Source of the DNA: Clostridia bacterium
Lineage (GTDB): Bacteria; Bacillota_A; Clostridia; Oscillospirales; SIG627
Direction: 5' to 3'
Assembly: GCA_017508505.1 (NCBI GenBank)
Contig: JAFVYT010000093.1
Location: 1 to 15,963 of the forward strand
Length of the DNA: 15,963 nt
Shown in pieces: positions 1-6,999 of this stretch (position 1 is the first letter of the stretch; each line of letters starts with the position of its first letter). Made by a program: the position numbers and the translations under genes. The notes below the pieces were generated by a model. It was given only the letters and a program-made list of their open reading frames with translations, made no database searches and had not been told where the DNA came from.

Positions 1-20
1 CCATTCTGATTACAGATAAA

Positions 21-59
21 CAGACCGCCCTGCACCGAGGTGCAAGGCGGTCTGTTTGT
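21..59. terminator. Hairpin terminator of an off-window gene
   Basis: A 9-bp GC-rich stem (CAGACCGCC with GGCGGTCTG) extends after one mismatch into an inner TGCAC/GTGCA stem, and a short T-rich tract (TTTGTCTT) follows on the plus strand. The opposite strand also has a TTTATC tract, so it could work in both directions. The gene it serves lies outside the window or is the tRNA transcript arriving from the right, which already has its own terminator. Confidence 0.6.
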
Positions 60-77
60 CTTATATAAAGAACTCGA

Positions 78-110
78 CAAAAACAAAATAGCGTCCCTTA
101 TGGAACGCTA
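78..110 (-). terminator. Terminator of tRNA-Glu
   Basis: Read on the minus strand, TAGCGTTCC pairs with GGGACGCTA around an ATAA loop (one G-T wobble) and is followed by TTTTGTTTTTG. This is a classical intrinsic terminator about 25 bp past the 3' end of the tRNA. Confidence 0.75.
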
Positions 111-132
111 CTTTGTTCGACAATATGTCGTT

Positions 133-207
133 TGGTGACCCATACGGGAATCGAACCCATGATTCCACCTTGAGAGGGTGGCGTCTTAGCCGCTTGACCA
201 ATGGGCC
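133..207 (-). tRNA. tRNA-Glu (anticodon CTC)
   Basis: The minus strand folds as a 75-nt cloverleaf with encoded CCA. The acceptor stem is GGCCCAT with ATGGGTC. The anticodon stem is CCACC with GGTGG around the loop CTCTCAA, which gives anticodon CTC and reads GAG codons (glutamate). The T-arm contains the canonical GGTTCGATTCC. A consensus promoter lies just upstream and a hairpin terminator just downstream, so it is probably transcribed alone. Confidence 0.95.
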
Positions 208-221
208 ATCTGCAGTTTGAG

Positions 222-250
222 ATTATAACAGAACGGCACGGGTTTGTCAA
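222..250 (-). promoter_or_regulatory. Promoter of tRNA-Glu
   Basis: On the minus strand TTGACA (245-250) and TATAAT (222-227) are separated by exactly 17 bp, a perfect sigma-A match. The -10 ends 15 bp before the tRNA 5' end, leaving only a short leader. Confidence 0.9.
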
Positions 251-274
251 GCATTTTTCGAAATTTTGAGTCAA

Positions 275-736
275 TTAATTGAAAAATTCCTCGTGATCCC
301 GCAGGATCTCTTCTCTTTGCTCCAGGATTTTATCCTGCTGCTCTTCGATCTTCTTTTTGGTTTCGCCTACGGCGCGGAATACGTTGCAGGCATTGAAGAG
401 GATCACACCGAAAATGATGGCCACCAGCACCAAAAAGAGGATCTTTGCAACGCTGAAAAAGGGACTTTTCAGGGTGGGGAGGTCATTCTCCGGCGAGTAA
501 TCGACGGGGATGTTGGGAGGAAAACTCGGTTCGTGGGAGCCGGGAGCCTCATAGGAGTATGACGGCTCGCCATTGGAGAAGGGGGGCGGGCTTCCCGCGG
601 CGTTACCGCAGGGCGGCGGGGTCGTGCTCTCGGGGGTCAAAAGGGTCTCCACGTCGCAGAATTGACACTTGGCCTTCGTTTCCCCGTCCTTCACCGTAAG
701 TCTTGCACCGCAAGCGGGACAGATCAAAGTTTTCAT
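275..736 (-). CDS. Zinc-ribbon membrane protein with C-terminal coiled coil
   Basis: 153 residues, function unknown. The N-terminus is a zinc ribbon: C6-x2-C9 (CPACG) and C24-x2-C27 (CQFC). A Pro/Ser/Gly-rich linker (about 35-90) leads to a single transmembrane helix (about 97-117). The charged tail (about 121-153, KKKIEEQQDKILEQREEIL) looks like a coiled coil. The likely topology is a cytoplasmic zinc ribbon anchored to the membrane. The start is supported by GAGGTG about 9 bp upstream. It is divergent from the patatin-like gene. Proteins of this design are frequent, mostly uncharacterised, in Firmicutes. No catalytic motif is visible, so a protein-protein or sensory role is only a guess. 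Confidence 0.8.
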   Translation of the reverse strand: MKTLICPACGARLTVKDGETKAKCQFCDVETLLTPESTTPPPCGNAAGSPPPFSNGEPSYSYEAPGSHEPSFPPNIPVDYSPENDLPTLKSPFFSVAKILFLVLVAIIFGVILFNACNVFRAVGETKKKIEEQQDKILEQREEILRDHEEFFN

Positions 737-755
737 ACTGCTTCACCTCAAGAGC

Positions 756-784
756 ATTGTAGCAGATTCTCCCCTCGAATGCAA
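756..784 (-). promoter_or_regulatory. Possible promoter of the zinc-ribbon gene
   Basis: On the minus strand TACAAT (756-761) is preceded at 17 bp by TTGCAT (779-784). The -10 is good and the -35 weak. The position, about 20 bp before the start codon, fits a short leader. Confidence 0.5.
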
Positions 785-797
785 GAAAAAATCTTGC
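781..797. promoter_or_regulatory. Inverted repeat between divergent promoters
   Basis: GCAAGA, a 5-A spacer, then TCTTGC: a perfect 6-bp inverted repeat. It overlaps the -35 of the minus-strand promoter (779-784) and the -35 of the plus-strand promoter (794-799), a suitable place for an operator acting on both genes. The regulator is unknown and the symmetry could be chance. Confidence 0.35.
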
Positions 798-822
798 GGC
801 ATCGGGCTTTTTCGTGTATGAT
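794..822 (+). promoter_or_regulatory. Possible promoter of the patatin-like gene
   Basis: TTGCGG (794-799), 17-bp spacer, TATGAT (817-822). The -10 is good and the -35 half-consensus. It sits about 30 bp before the start codon and its AAGGAG site. Confidence 0.55.
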
Positions 823-852
823 GGAGAAAAGTGAGCGAGAAGGAGTACGGGA

Positions 853-1701
853 ATGAAAAGGGGCTTGGTTTTGGAGGGCGGTGCGATGCGCGGCCTTTAC
901 ACCGCGGGGGTGATGGATGCCCTTCTGGAGGCGGGGATCGCCTTTGACGGCGCCGTGGGTGTCAGCGCGGGGGCCTGCTTCGGGTGTAACTATAAATCCC
1001 GCCAGCCCGGTCGGGTACTCCGCTACAACACCCGCTTTTGTGCCGATCCCGAATACCACAGCCTGCGCTCCCTTGTCCGCACGGGGGATCTGTACGGGGC
1101 GGACTTTTGCTACCGCCGTATTCCCGAGGAGCTGGATCCCTTCGATTGGGACAGCTACGAGGAAAACCCCATGGCGTTTTTCGCCGCTTGCACCGATCTG
1201 GAAACGGGCGAGGCCGTCTTTTTCCCCTGCGAGGGGGAGCGGGGCCGAATGATGGAGATCTTTCGGGCCTCGGCCTCCATGCCCCTGGTCTCCCGAAAGG
1301 TTTTTGTGGACGGGAGAGCGTATCTGGACGGGGGCGTCGCCACCTCCATTCCCCTTCACTTTCTGGAGGAAAAGGGCTACGAGCGGATCGTGGTGGTGCT
1401 GACGCAGGAGCGCTCCTACGAGAAGAAAAAGAACGGCGCGATGCCCCTGATCCGCCTTTTGTATCGGAAATATCCCGCCTTTTGCCGCGCCATGGCCGAG
1501 CGGCATCTGGTGTACAATCGGGAGAGGGAGGCGGTCTTTCGCGCAGAGCGGGAGGGGAGAGCCTTTGTCTTTGCTCCGGATAGCCCTCTCGGGGTCAGCC
1601 GCACGGAAAAGGATCCTGCGGTGCTTCGCCGTGCCCATGAAAGGGGCCTTGCGGACGGGCGAGCGCGGCTGGAGGCACTGCGGCAATTCTTGCAGGGCTG
1701 A
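853..1701 (+). CDS. Patatin-like phospholipase family protein
   Basis: 282 residues. Three patatin motifs are present: the glycine-rich oxyanion segment GGAMRG (9-14), the nucleophile elbow G-V-S-A-G with Ser38, and D-G-G with Asp159 completing the Ser-Asp dyad. This predicts a serine acyl hydrolase acting on membrane lipids or other acyl esters. There is no signal peptide, so it is probably cytoplasmic. Length and layout resemble the YjjU-type bacterial patatins, which carry a small C-terminal domain after the hydrolase (here about 190-282). AAGGAG about 8 bp upstream supports the start. It is a single gene, ending in a hairpin terminator shared with the convergent gene. The family is near certain; the substrate is unknown. 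Confidence 0.9.
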   Translation: MKRGLVLEGGAMRGLYTAGVMDALLEAGIAFDGAVGVSAGACFGCNYKSRQPGRVLRYNTRFCADPEYHSLRSLVRTGDLYGADFCYRRIPEELDPFDWDSYEENPMAFFAACTDLETGEAVFFPCEGERGRMMEIFRASASMPLVSRKVFVDGRAYLDGGVATSIPLHFLEEKGYERIVVVLTQERSYEKKKNGAMPLIRLLYRKYPAFCRAMAERHLVYNREREAVFRAEREGRAFVFAPDSPLGVSRTEKDPAVLRRAHERGLADGRARLEALRQFLQG

Positions 1702-1710
1702 AAACAAAAG

Positions 1711-1746
1711 AAGGGATTCCTCGGAAAAATCGGGGAATCCCTTTTT
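1711..1746. terminator. Bidirectional terminator between convergent genes
   Basis: GGGATTCC (1713-1720) pairs with GGAATCCC (1734-1741), with further pairing of CCTCG and CGGGG inside. TTTTT follows on the plus strand and TTCTTTTGTTTT on the minus strand, so it can end both the patatin-like gene and the convergent acyltransferase-like gene. Confidence 0.85.
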
Positions 1747-1749
1747 GCA

Positions 1750-2961
1750 TCAGATCTCGCTCATGGGAAAAAGTCCGCTGAATTCGTGTACGCCGACGCC
1801 CTTTGCCATTTCCACCTTCAGCTTGCGTTGGAGGCTGGTCTTGTCCGGGAGGGCCTCAATGGGGCCGTCGGGGTCACAGCCGGGAAAGACGTAGGCAAAC
1901 CAGCTCTTGGCCGCGCTCTTTGCGGGAAAACGGGTAAAGCGCCCTGCGAAGAGTGCGAGCTTGGACGTATCTCCCAAGAGACGACCGAGGAGGGGGTTGA
2001 AGAGCCAGGTGGTGGAGCCGATGCCCTTGAAATCGTATTCGGGGTAGCATTCCTTGGCGATGCGCTTTGCCTCCCGCAGGGTTTCGGTGACCCGTTCCGG
2101 GGTCAGATCCGTCCCGATGAAGATGTGGGTGGTGAGCACCACGTCCCCCGGTGCGGCAAAGAGCTGCCAATCGGCCTTGGGAAAGTGCTCCCGATTTCGG
2201 GAGACGAGCCCGAGGCGGGTGGGATTTCCCACATAGGCCTCCTCGGTCTCCTCAAACAAGGCCGCAAAGGAGCCCTCCTCCTCGGTGGCACCCGCACTGC
2301 CGAGGACCAGTCCGCTGCGGTGAAAGAGGATCCCGTCTCCGAACAGGGGCATTACCTCCCCCGTTTTGCGGTGTCGGAGAAAATAAGGGGAGGAGCCCAC
2401 AAGGAGCTCCCGCGGGCCGAAATTCAGCCCACAGCCCATGGGCAGAAAGAGAGACCCCTTGGTAAAGCGGATCATCCAGCGGGAGATGTTTGCGGGGATG
2501 CCCACCCAGCCCGTGCGGGAGTTCTCCGACTCCCACAGATAAATGCGGTATGCGCTCAGATGGTGCACGACCTCCTCGTGGGTCAGCCCCCGACGGCGCA
2601 TGGTCTCGTAAGTGCTGTCCACGGCGGGCAAATGGGCCAAAAGAGGCATCATACGGGAGGCGGGGCTTTCCTCGGCGGGGGGATAATGGAGCTTGCGGCA
2701 CTCCTCCTCCGGCTGATCCTTGATAAACAGCGAAACGCTGTCCAGATAGGCTCTTCGGTTCGGGTCGTTTGCCAGATCCCGCAGACCCTCCGCTACGGCA
2801 CCGTAGTAGTCTCCGAAGAGGGAGTAGTCCTTTTCCAGACGGGAAAGCAGGGCTTCACTGCAAAGCTCCCCCTCCCGCGCGGCGGGGACGGGGTAGTAGG
2901 CCTCCAGCTCGGGAGGAAAGCTCTTTACCTTCAGGGTAAGACAAAGCTCGGTCAAGGTCAT
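1750..2961 (-). CDS. Acyltransferase-like protein (DUF5596 / GNAT_C type)
   Basis: 403 residues from the chosen start. From memory of the family, the second half matches proteins annotated as 'acyltransferase domain-containing', with an N-acyltransferase N-terminal part and a GNAT-like C-terminal part. The visible landmarks are a helical N-terminal region, H-R-K-T-G-E-V around the middle, then H279 in HIFIGTDLTPE and the segment STTWLFNPLLGRLL (about 316-329), positions usually conserved in that family. The substrate is unknown. I chose the ATG at 2961 because AAAGGAAG lies about 8 bp upstream; a longer reading frame to 3003 would run through the galK terminator hairpin and is unlikely. The gene lies 58 bp downstream of galK with that terminator between them and no clear promoter, so it may depend on read-through. 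Confidence 0.75.
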   Translation of the reverse strand: MTLTELCLTLKVKSFPPELEAYYPVPAAREGELCSEALLSRLEKDYSLFGDYYGAVAEGLRDLANDPNRRAYLDSVSLFIKDQPEEECRKLHYPPAEESPASRMMPLLAHLPAVDSTYETMRRRGLTHEEVVHHLSAYRIYLWESENSRTGWVGIPANISRWMIRFTKGSLFLPMGCGLNFGPRELLVGSSPYFLRHRKTGEVMPLFGDGILFHRSGLVLGSAGATEEEGSFAALFEETEEAYVGNPTRLGLVSRNREHFPKADWQLFAAPGDVVLTTHIFIGTDLTPERVTETLREAKRIAKECYPEYDFKGIGSTTWLFNPLLGRLLGDTSKLALFAGRFTRFPAKSAAKSWFAYVFPGCDPDGPIEALPDKTSLQRKLKVEMAKGVGVHEFSGLFPMSEI

Positions 2962-2986
2962 GGTATTGCTTCCTTTCTTTCGGACG

Positions 2987-3020
2987 AAAAGGAGCAGACC
3001 CACGGTCTGCTCCTTTTTTT
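2987..3020 (-). terminator. Terminator after galK
   Basis: A perfect 10-bp stem (GGAGCAGACC with GGTCTGCTCC) with a 3-nt loop. On the minus strand it is followed by TTTTC. The plus-strand side has a long T run (3014-3021) too, so it is a two-way structure. It starts immediately at the galK stop and separates galK from the next minus-strand gene. Confidence 0.8.
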
Positions 3021-4294
3021 TAAATGAGACGGACGGGGCCTACGGGGCGGATGGAGAGCACCTGACAGGAGCCTTCCCCGAAAACGGCCTCCATCGCCGC
3101 CTTAAAGGCGGGTACGTCCTCGGTACGGACGAAGTTTTGAGTGGTACCGCCGAAGCCGCCGCCGTGGATGCGCCAGGCACCCCGCTCGCCCAAAAGGCTT
3201 GCGGCGAGGTTCAGGGCGATGGCCGCCCCCTGCGTGGCTCCCTCTACGGGCACCAGCACGTTCTGCAGGGCCTCGAAGGAGGAGTGACCGCTGGCCTTGA
3301 CCAAGGCAAGGAAGGTCTCCACGTCCCCCTTGGCGAGGGCCTCCTTCTGTGCGGGCACGCGGTCGGTATCCAAAATGAAGTGGAGCGCGGCAAGGGTCGC
3401 CGTATCCCCCGCCTTCTCGCGGATGCGGGGCAGAGCGGCGAAGAACTCCGATTTTTCCACCTCGCTCAGGGTCTCTTTTCCGAAGAGCGCCGCCACCGCC
3501 TTCATACGGGCGGGGATGGCCGCGTAGCAATCCGTCAGATCTGCGTGGTCGCCGCCGACGCTGACCAGACAGAGCTTCAGACCCGCCTTCTCCAGAGAGA
3601 AGGGGATCTTCTCCACAGCGGGGTTCTCGTTGTCACGGAAATCGATCATTGCCACACCGCCCAGAGCGCAGGCCGCCTGATCCATCAGGCCGCAGGGCTT
3701 GCCGAAGTACTCCCGCTCCGCAAACTGCGCGATCTTGGCGATCTCGATGGCGGGGGTGTCTCCCGCATTATAAAAGTGATCCATCATAGTGCCCAGCAGC
3801 ACCTCGAAGGCCGCCGAGGAGGAAACGCCGCTGCCCTTGGGCACGTTGGAGGTGGTGTAAGCGCGGAAGGCGCCCACCTTCTTCCCACGATTCAAAAAGC
3901 CCTTGGCCACACCGCGGATGAGGGCGGGGCTCTTGCCCACCTCAGCGGGGTTCGGCTCGGTTTCGTTCAGATCCACCACGTCGGGCTTGAAGCCCTCGGA
4001 GTGGACGCGCACCACGCTCCCGTCGGTTTTGGCCGCCACGGCGATCACGTCCAGATCCACGGAGCCCGCCAGCACGCGGCCGTGGTTGTGATCCGTGTGG
4101 TTTCCGCCGATCTCCGTTCTGCCGGGGGCAGAGAACAGGGCCAGCTCGTCCCCCTCGCCGAAGAGGGCAACGTAGGAGTCGATGGCATCAAGGTAGCGCT
4201 TTGCCACCGATGCGTCCTTCCCGTACAGAAGGGTAAAGGTATCGTTCAAGGCGCCGTCGAGAATGGCGCGTTTCAGTTCGCTTGCGTTGGGCAT
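3020..4294 (-). CDS. galK: Galactokinase
   Basis: 424 residues. It phosphorylates galactose to galactose-1-phosphate with ATP (Leloir pathway, cytoplasm). GHMP-kinase landmarks appear in order: the galactokinase signature as PGRTEIGGNHTDHNHG (57-72), the ATP-binding loop VPKGSGVSSSAA (151-162), the catalytic Asp205 in G-L-M-D-Q, and the C-terminal GGGFGG (378-383). The signature has GGNHTD where Escherichia coli GalK has GEHTD, a variant I associate with clostridial homologues. The start at 4294 is set by GGAGGAA about 8 bp upstream; a longer frame to 4474 would run through the promoter and is rejected. No galT or galE is adjacent in the window. A perfect promoter is present upstream and a strong terminator downstream. 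Confidence 0.93.
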   Translation of the reverse strand: MPNASELKRAILDGALNDTFTLLYGKDASVAKRYLDAIDSYVALFGEGDELALFSAPGRTEIGGNHTDHNHGRVLAGSVDLDVIAVAAKTDGSVVRVHSEGFKPDVVDLNETEPNPAEVGKSPALIRGVAKGFLNRGKKVGAFRAYTTSNVPKGSGVSSSAAFEVLLGTMMDHFYNAGDTPAIEIAKIAQFAEREYFGKPCGLMDQAACALGGVAMIDFRDNENPAVEKIPFSLEKAGLKLCLVSVGGDHADLTDCYAAIPARMKAVAALFGKETLSEVEKSEFFAALPRIREKAGDTATLAALHFILDTDRVPAQKEALAKGDVETFLALVKASGHSSFEALQNVLVPVEGATQGAAIALNLAASLLGERGAWRIHGGGFGGTTQNFVRTEDVPAFKAAMEAVFGEGSCQVLSIRPVGPVRLI

Positions 4295-4331
4295 AGGAAT
4301 TCCTCCGAATATCAACTTTCTTGTGCTATCC

Positions 4332-4360
4332 ATTATAAGGAGGAAGAAAACGGGTGTCAA
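4332..4360 (-). promoter_or_regulatory. Promoter of galK
   Basis: On the minus strand TTGACA (4355-4360), 17-bp spacer, TATAAT (4332-4337): an exact sigma-A consensus. The start codon is 38 bp beyond the -10. No operator is recognisable, so strong basal transcription is expected. Confidence 0.9.
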
Positions 4361-4537
4361 GCCAAAAGCTCGATTTTCTTGCCGCATTTCCCCCTTGCCA
4401 CCCCCTCCCGCCGCCTCGGCCCGCACCGCCCGAGCCCCGTGTGAAAACCGAACATTTTTGTGAGTTTCTAACATTTTTTGATGCCCTTTTCAAGCTTACC
4501 CTTCTGCGACCTTGTGTGAATTTTACAAAAACGCAAC

Positions 4538-4565
4538 AAAATTTTGGATGCTTTTCCAAAATTTT
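4538..4565. repeat. AT-rich inverted repeat in the intergenic region
   Basis: AAAATTTTGG (4538-4547) and CCAAAATTTT (4556-4565) form a perfect 10-bp inverted repeat with an 8-nt loop, about 30 bp before the -35 of the plus promoter. It may be a weak terminator or a protein-binding site. Each arm contains the self-complementary AAAATTTT. Confidence 0.45.
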
Positions 4566-4595
4566 TCCACCGAGCCTTTTTTATGGGAAAATCCA

Positions 4596-4625
4596 TTGAC
4601 AAAGGATGGAATTGTTTTCTAAAAT
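4596..4625 (+). promoter_or_regulatory. Promoter of the lipoprotein array
   Basis: TTGACA (4596-4601), 18-bp spacer, TAAAAT (4620-4625). It is the only strong promoter I see on the plus strand until 11892, so it may drive much of the array downstream. Confidence 0.75.
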
Positions 4626-4680
4626 AATATTGCAGGAGGCTCAAAACACACGTTTGAACCATAAAAAAAGGAGAAGTGCT

Positions 4681-5508
4681 ATGAAAAAAATCATCAGCTT
4701 ATTGTTTTCCGTTTTGTTGGTCTTTTCTCTCTTCTCCTGTGAAAAAGAGCAGAGGGAAAGCACCGAAGAAAAGGCGACTGCAGGCCTTCCCGAAGCCTCT
4801 GCCGAAAGCTGTGAGACCGAGGAGGATCCTATGATCCTCCCCCCGGAGGTGCCGGTGGAATATGCCGAGGTTTTGAAGCAGTATCGGGAGATTGTGCGGG
4901 TTTTTGATGCAGATGAAGTGGATATAATTTACGGCGAAGGGATATACGAGCTGACGCCAAGTGGAGTCGATTTTGTAGGTTGGCCCAGCGGTTTTTTGGA
5001 GTGGCGTGTTACTCGTGACCGCGTCGGGTATTTTGTAAAGGACATCAATGGGGATGAGATTCCGGAGCTTTTTTGGGTTCACGATAATCATGAGATCTTA
5101 TTGGCTTTTACCCTTTCGGATGGAAAGCCGGTGGGGCTGTTCTACTCCCGTCCGCGTGACTATGTGTACGTCTGTGACTCCGGAGAACTAGTCAATTTTG
5201 GAAGTGGTGGAGCCGATCACGGAATAATCCGTGTTATGTCTTTGCCACCGAGGTCTGACCACGTAGTCGTGGAGAAATACATAGGCTATGGGGGAGAGCA
5301 CGATAAAGAGACGGGAGAATTCGTGCCTTCCTACGAAACCCTTTCATGGGAAGGGGAATTGCCCTACCTTGATATTCTCGATCGGTATGAGACGCTGGAG
5401 AAGAATCCGATCACCAAGGAGGAATTTGATGCGTTTCGAGAAGGGTATCAACAGCTCTCCTTCCCTACGGAATCCTGGAAGCAAAACAAGATCCATTTTA
5501 TCAATTGA
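4681..5508 (+). CDS. Lipoprotein with Asp-rich DxNxD-like motif
   Basis: 275 residues, family not recognised. A type II signal peptide ends in the lipobox L-F-S-C (Cys20), so it should be lipid-anchored on the outer face of the membrane. An acidic linker (about 21-60) follows. DINGDEIPEL (121-130) resembles the Ca-binding loops of surface proteins that read D-x-N-G-D-x-x-x-E-L; one loop only. The rest looks beta-rich. The start at 4681 is chosen over an in-frame ATG at 4606 because AAAGGAG lies about 8 bp upstream and the signal peptide begins there. It is the first gene of the array. Its TGA lies 3 bp before repeat copy 1. AT content is much higher than in the flanking galK. Confidence 0.85.
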   Translation: MKKIISLLFSVLLVFSLFSCEKEQRESTEEKATAGLPEASAESCETEEDPMILPPEVPVEYAEVLKQYREIVRVFDADEVDIIYGEGIYELTPSGVDFVGWPSGFLEWRVTRDRVGYFVKDINGDEIPELFWVHDNHEILLAFTLSDGKPVGLFYSRPRDYVYVCDSGELVNFGSGGADHGIIRVMSLPPRSDHVVVEKYIGYGGEHDKETGEFVPSYETLSWEGELPYLDILDRYETLEKNPITKEEFDAFREGYQQLSFPTESWKQNKIHFIN

Positions 5509-5511
5509 GCT

Positions 5512-5536
5512 AAGACAGGGGACGGTTCTATGTCTT
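5512..5536 (+). repeat. Array palindrome copy 1
   Basis: 25 bp: ends AAGACA and TGTCTT, core GGGGACGGTTC. It reads as a hairpin in RNA with G-U pairs. It lies 3 bp after the stop of the first lipoprotein gene. 'Plus' orientation is defined here as the one reading GGGACGGTTCT. Confidence 0.9.
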
Positions 5537-5576
5537 TCCCTGTGAGTTTAATTAACTAAGATGAAGAGGAAGAGCT

Positions 5577-6104
5577 ATGAATAGAAGGCACTTTGTTATA
5601 TTGGTTGTATGGATGTGCTTGCTGACAGTAGTTGTATCCGGATGCAGACCCGATCAACTATCACCCACTTTTTCGTACGAGGCTTGCCAAGACATAGACA
5701 ATGTGAAACAAATAGAAATCTGCACATATCAAGATGGAAGGCCTGTGGGCACATTGGGCACAATAACGCCATTAATTCTTCTAACAAATGAGCAAATACA
5801 TTCGTTTTGGGAAGATATTCATGGTTTGAAATGCAAAGAAACCATGCTATTCGACACTCCGACGGGATACGGCGATATTATCTTTCTCATTACATATCAG
5901 GATGGAGAAAAAGAAATAATCAGCTTGCAGTGGATCGGTCATATTGCTGCAGACGGCTACCACACGGAAACATTGAAATATTTCGATCCTATAGAACTTA
6001 GCAAGGTGTTTGCAAAGTATGGAGATCCGGCACTGTTGGCTGAAAAGAGTGAGTTTTTTAGTCATTACTGGAATTTGGCAGAAGAGGAAAGCAATAAGAC
6101 ATAG
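5577..6104 (+). CDS. Small lipoprotein, unknown function
   Basis: 175 residues. The signal peptide ends in the lipobox V-S-G-C (Cys23), so it is predicted to be anchored outside the membrane. The mature part begins with 'I-E-I-C-T-Y', then a helix ending in F-W-E-D-I, then G-D-I-I-F-L-I-T-Y-Q-D-G and a C-terminal helix F-A-K-Y-G. The same order of elements is seen in the lipoprotein at 7000-7539, so the two may be distant relatives. AGAGGAAG about 5 bp upstream supports the start. The TAG stop is inside repeat copy 2 (AAG-ACA-TAG), so the last residues K-T are repeat-derived. Confidence 0.82.
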   Translation: MNRRHFVILVVWMCLLTVVVSGCRPDQLSPTFSYEACQDIDNVKQIEICTYQDGRPVGTLGTITPLILLTNEQIHSFWEDIHGLKCKETMLFDTPTGYGDIIFLITYQDGEKEIISLQWIGHIAADGYHTETLKYFDPIELSKVFAKYGDPALLAEKSEFFSHYWNLAEEESNKT

Positions 6105-6121
6105 AACCATTCCCCTGTCTT
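6096..6121 (-). repeat. Array palindrome copy 2
   Basis: 26 bp, inverted orientation (AAGACATAGAACC then CCCCTGTCTT), with one extra base and ATT in place of GT in the centre. It contains the stop codon of the preceding lipoprotein gene. Confidence 0.88.
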
Positions 6122-6164
6122 TTCGGCTACGGGAGTTGAAGGCGTTACAAAAGGAAGAAATAGT

Positions 6165-6380
6165 ATGATTGCGGTGTATAAATCTGGACTTGCAAAGTTG
6201 AGAAATGGAACTGCTACACATAGGAGTAGCGGAGTATTCATCAAAGGAGTAAAGTCTAATATCGTTGGTGGTATACCGATGGATTTATATTATGGCGTCA
6301 AGCAAACAGATCTTGACGAACGATATGTGAGATTGTTAACAACGTATAGGTGGGGTCCCAGTGAAGCTGCTAAAACCTAA
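6165..6380 (+). CDS. Small unknown protein, possibly a gene remnant
   Basis: 71 residues with no signal peptide or membrane helix and no recognised domain. AAGGAAG about 7 bp upstream of the ATG is a good ribosome site, which is the main support. Its 3' end overlaps the next gene by 20 bp in another frame, so the two could be translationally coupled. Otherwise this could be the start of a gene broken by rearrangement. It lacks a palindrome at its own end, unlike the other members of the array. Confidence 0.45.
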   Translation: MIAVYKSGLAKLRNGTATHRSSGVFIKGVKSNIVGGIPMDLYYGVKQTDLDERYVRLLTTYRWGPSEAAKT

Positions 6381-6897
6381 TTTTGATCGTGATTCTTATC
6401 GGGTTCCAATTATAAAAATTGTTTTATGCTGTATTGTAATTGGATTGTGCTGCACCCGAAACAGTTTTTTAAAGATTGACAATTTATTGCTCAGCTTTCT
6501 TCTTACAGTTGTAAGTCTTTTCCTTTTGATCATATCTATTTTGAGCATTTCGACTGCTACCACGGAAATCATAGCTTTAAAAGAGCGTCGGGATTATAAC
6601 AGACTAGACCCCAAGGAAGCTTATGAAAAAGGGGTCGATTATTCCTTGAATGAAATCTTGGCGTTATTGAAAAGCAATGAGGTTGTTGAGATCTTGATTG
6701 TTTTTGAAAAGAAAATTGTAAAAGTCGGTTCCTCTGCCGAATCAAAGCCGGGAGTTTCGGAGCTATTTAACAAGGTGTATTATTTCAAGGATATAAGTTG
6801 CACCGTATCACCGGAGGAAATCGAAAAGCGGATTGAGCCATACGGTCAAAATGGAAAATACAGAGTGTTTTCGATTGATGGTGTGCCCCCGCGTTAA
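6361..6897 (+). CDS. Two-helix membrane protein, unknown function
   Basis: 178 residues from a GTG start (AGGTGGGG about 7 bp upstream). Two transmembrane helices (about 15-31, rich in Cys, and 42-63) are followed by a soluble domain of about 110 residues, probably cytoplasmic. This ends in Y-R-V-F-S-I-D-G-V-P-P; the pattern V-x-G-S-S early and I-D-G-V-P-P at the end recalls small uncharacterised Firmicutes domains, which I cannot name. The stop TAA is followed directly by TAAGA-type repeat fragments and copy 3. Confidence 0.75.
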   Translation: MKLLKPNFDRDSYRVPIIKIVLCCIVIGLCCTRNSFLKIDNLLLSFLLTVVSLFLLIISILSISTATTEIIALKERRDYNRLDPKEAYEKGVDYSLNEILALLKSNEVVEILIVFEKKIVKVGSSAESKPGVSELFNKVYYFKDISCTVSPEEIEKRIEPYGQNGKYRVFSIDGVPPR

Positions 6898-6903
6898 GAT
6901 AAG

Positions 6904-6921
6904 AAGACGGGGGGCAGTTCT
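6904..6921 (+). repeat. Partial array palindrome
   Basis: Left part only: AAGACGGGGGGCAGTTCT, lacking the TGTCTT end. It lies 5 bp before the complete copy 3, so two units are tandem here. Confidence 0.7.
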
Positions 6922-6926
6922 AGGGT

Positions 6927-6951
6927 AAGACAGAGAACGGTTCTATGTCTT
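6927..6951 (+). repeat. Array palindrome copy 3
   Basis: 25 bp, near-perfectly symmetrical: AAGACA, AGAAC, central G, GTTCT, TGTCTT, with one unpaired position in each arm. It gives a strong hairpin on both strands and combines half of each orientation type. It lies in the leader of the next gene. Confidence 0.9.
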
Positions 6952-6999
6952 GCGGCAATTAAGTCGGCTAACCGGTGTTAGCAAAGGGGTGATTGAAAA

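Larger units (their letters stand above)
4295..4680. other. Divergent intergenic region, galK / lipoprotein array
   Basis: 386 bp without a supported gene. It holds the galK promoter (minus) at its left end, a pyrimidine-rich CCC/CCG stretch, an AT-rich palindrome near 4538-4565, and a plus-strand promoter at 4596-4625 followed by a 55-nt leader. Base composition changes here from GC-rich to AT-rich. Confidence 0.7.

Noticed and set aside
1786..3027. Plus-strand frame opposite the acyltransferase-like gene
   Set aside because: Antisense shadow; the minus-strand protein has family motifs and a ribosome site while this one has neither.
2960..4444. Long plus-strand reading frame opposite galK
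   Set aside because: It is a GC-rich antisense shadow of galK with no matching domain or ribosome site.
4295..4474. N-terminal extension of galactokinase to 4474
   Set aside because: It would place the start upstream of a perfect TTGACA-17-TATAAT promoter and ignore the strong ribosome site before the ATG at 4294.
4538..4600. Riboswitch or attenuator before the first lipoprotein gene
   Set aside because: Only a simple AT-rich palindrome upstream of the promoter is seen; no known riboswitch core motif was recognised and the transcribed leader is only about 55 nt.
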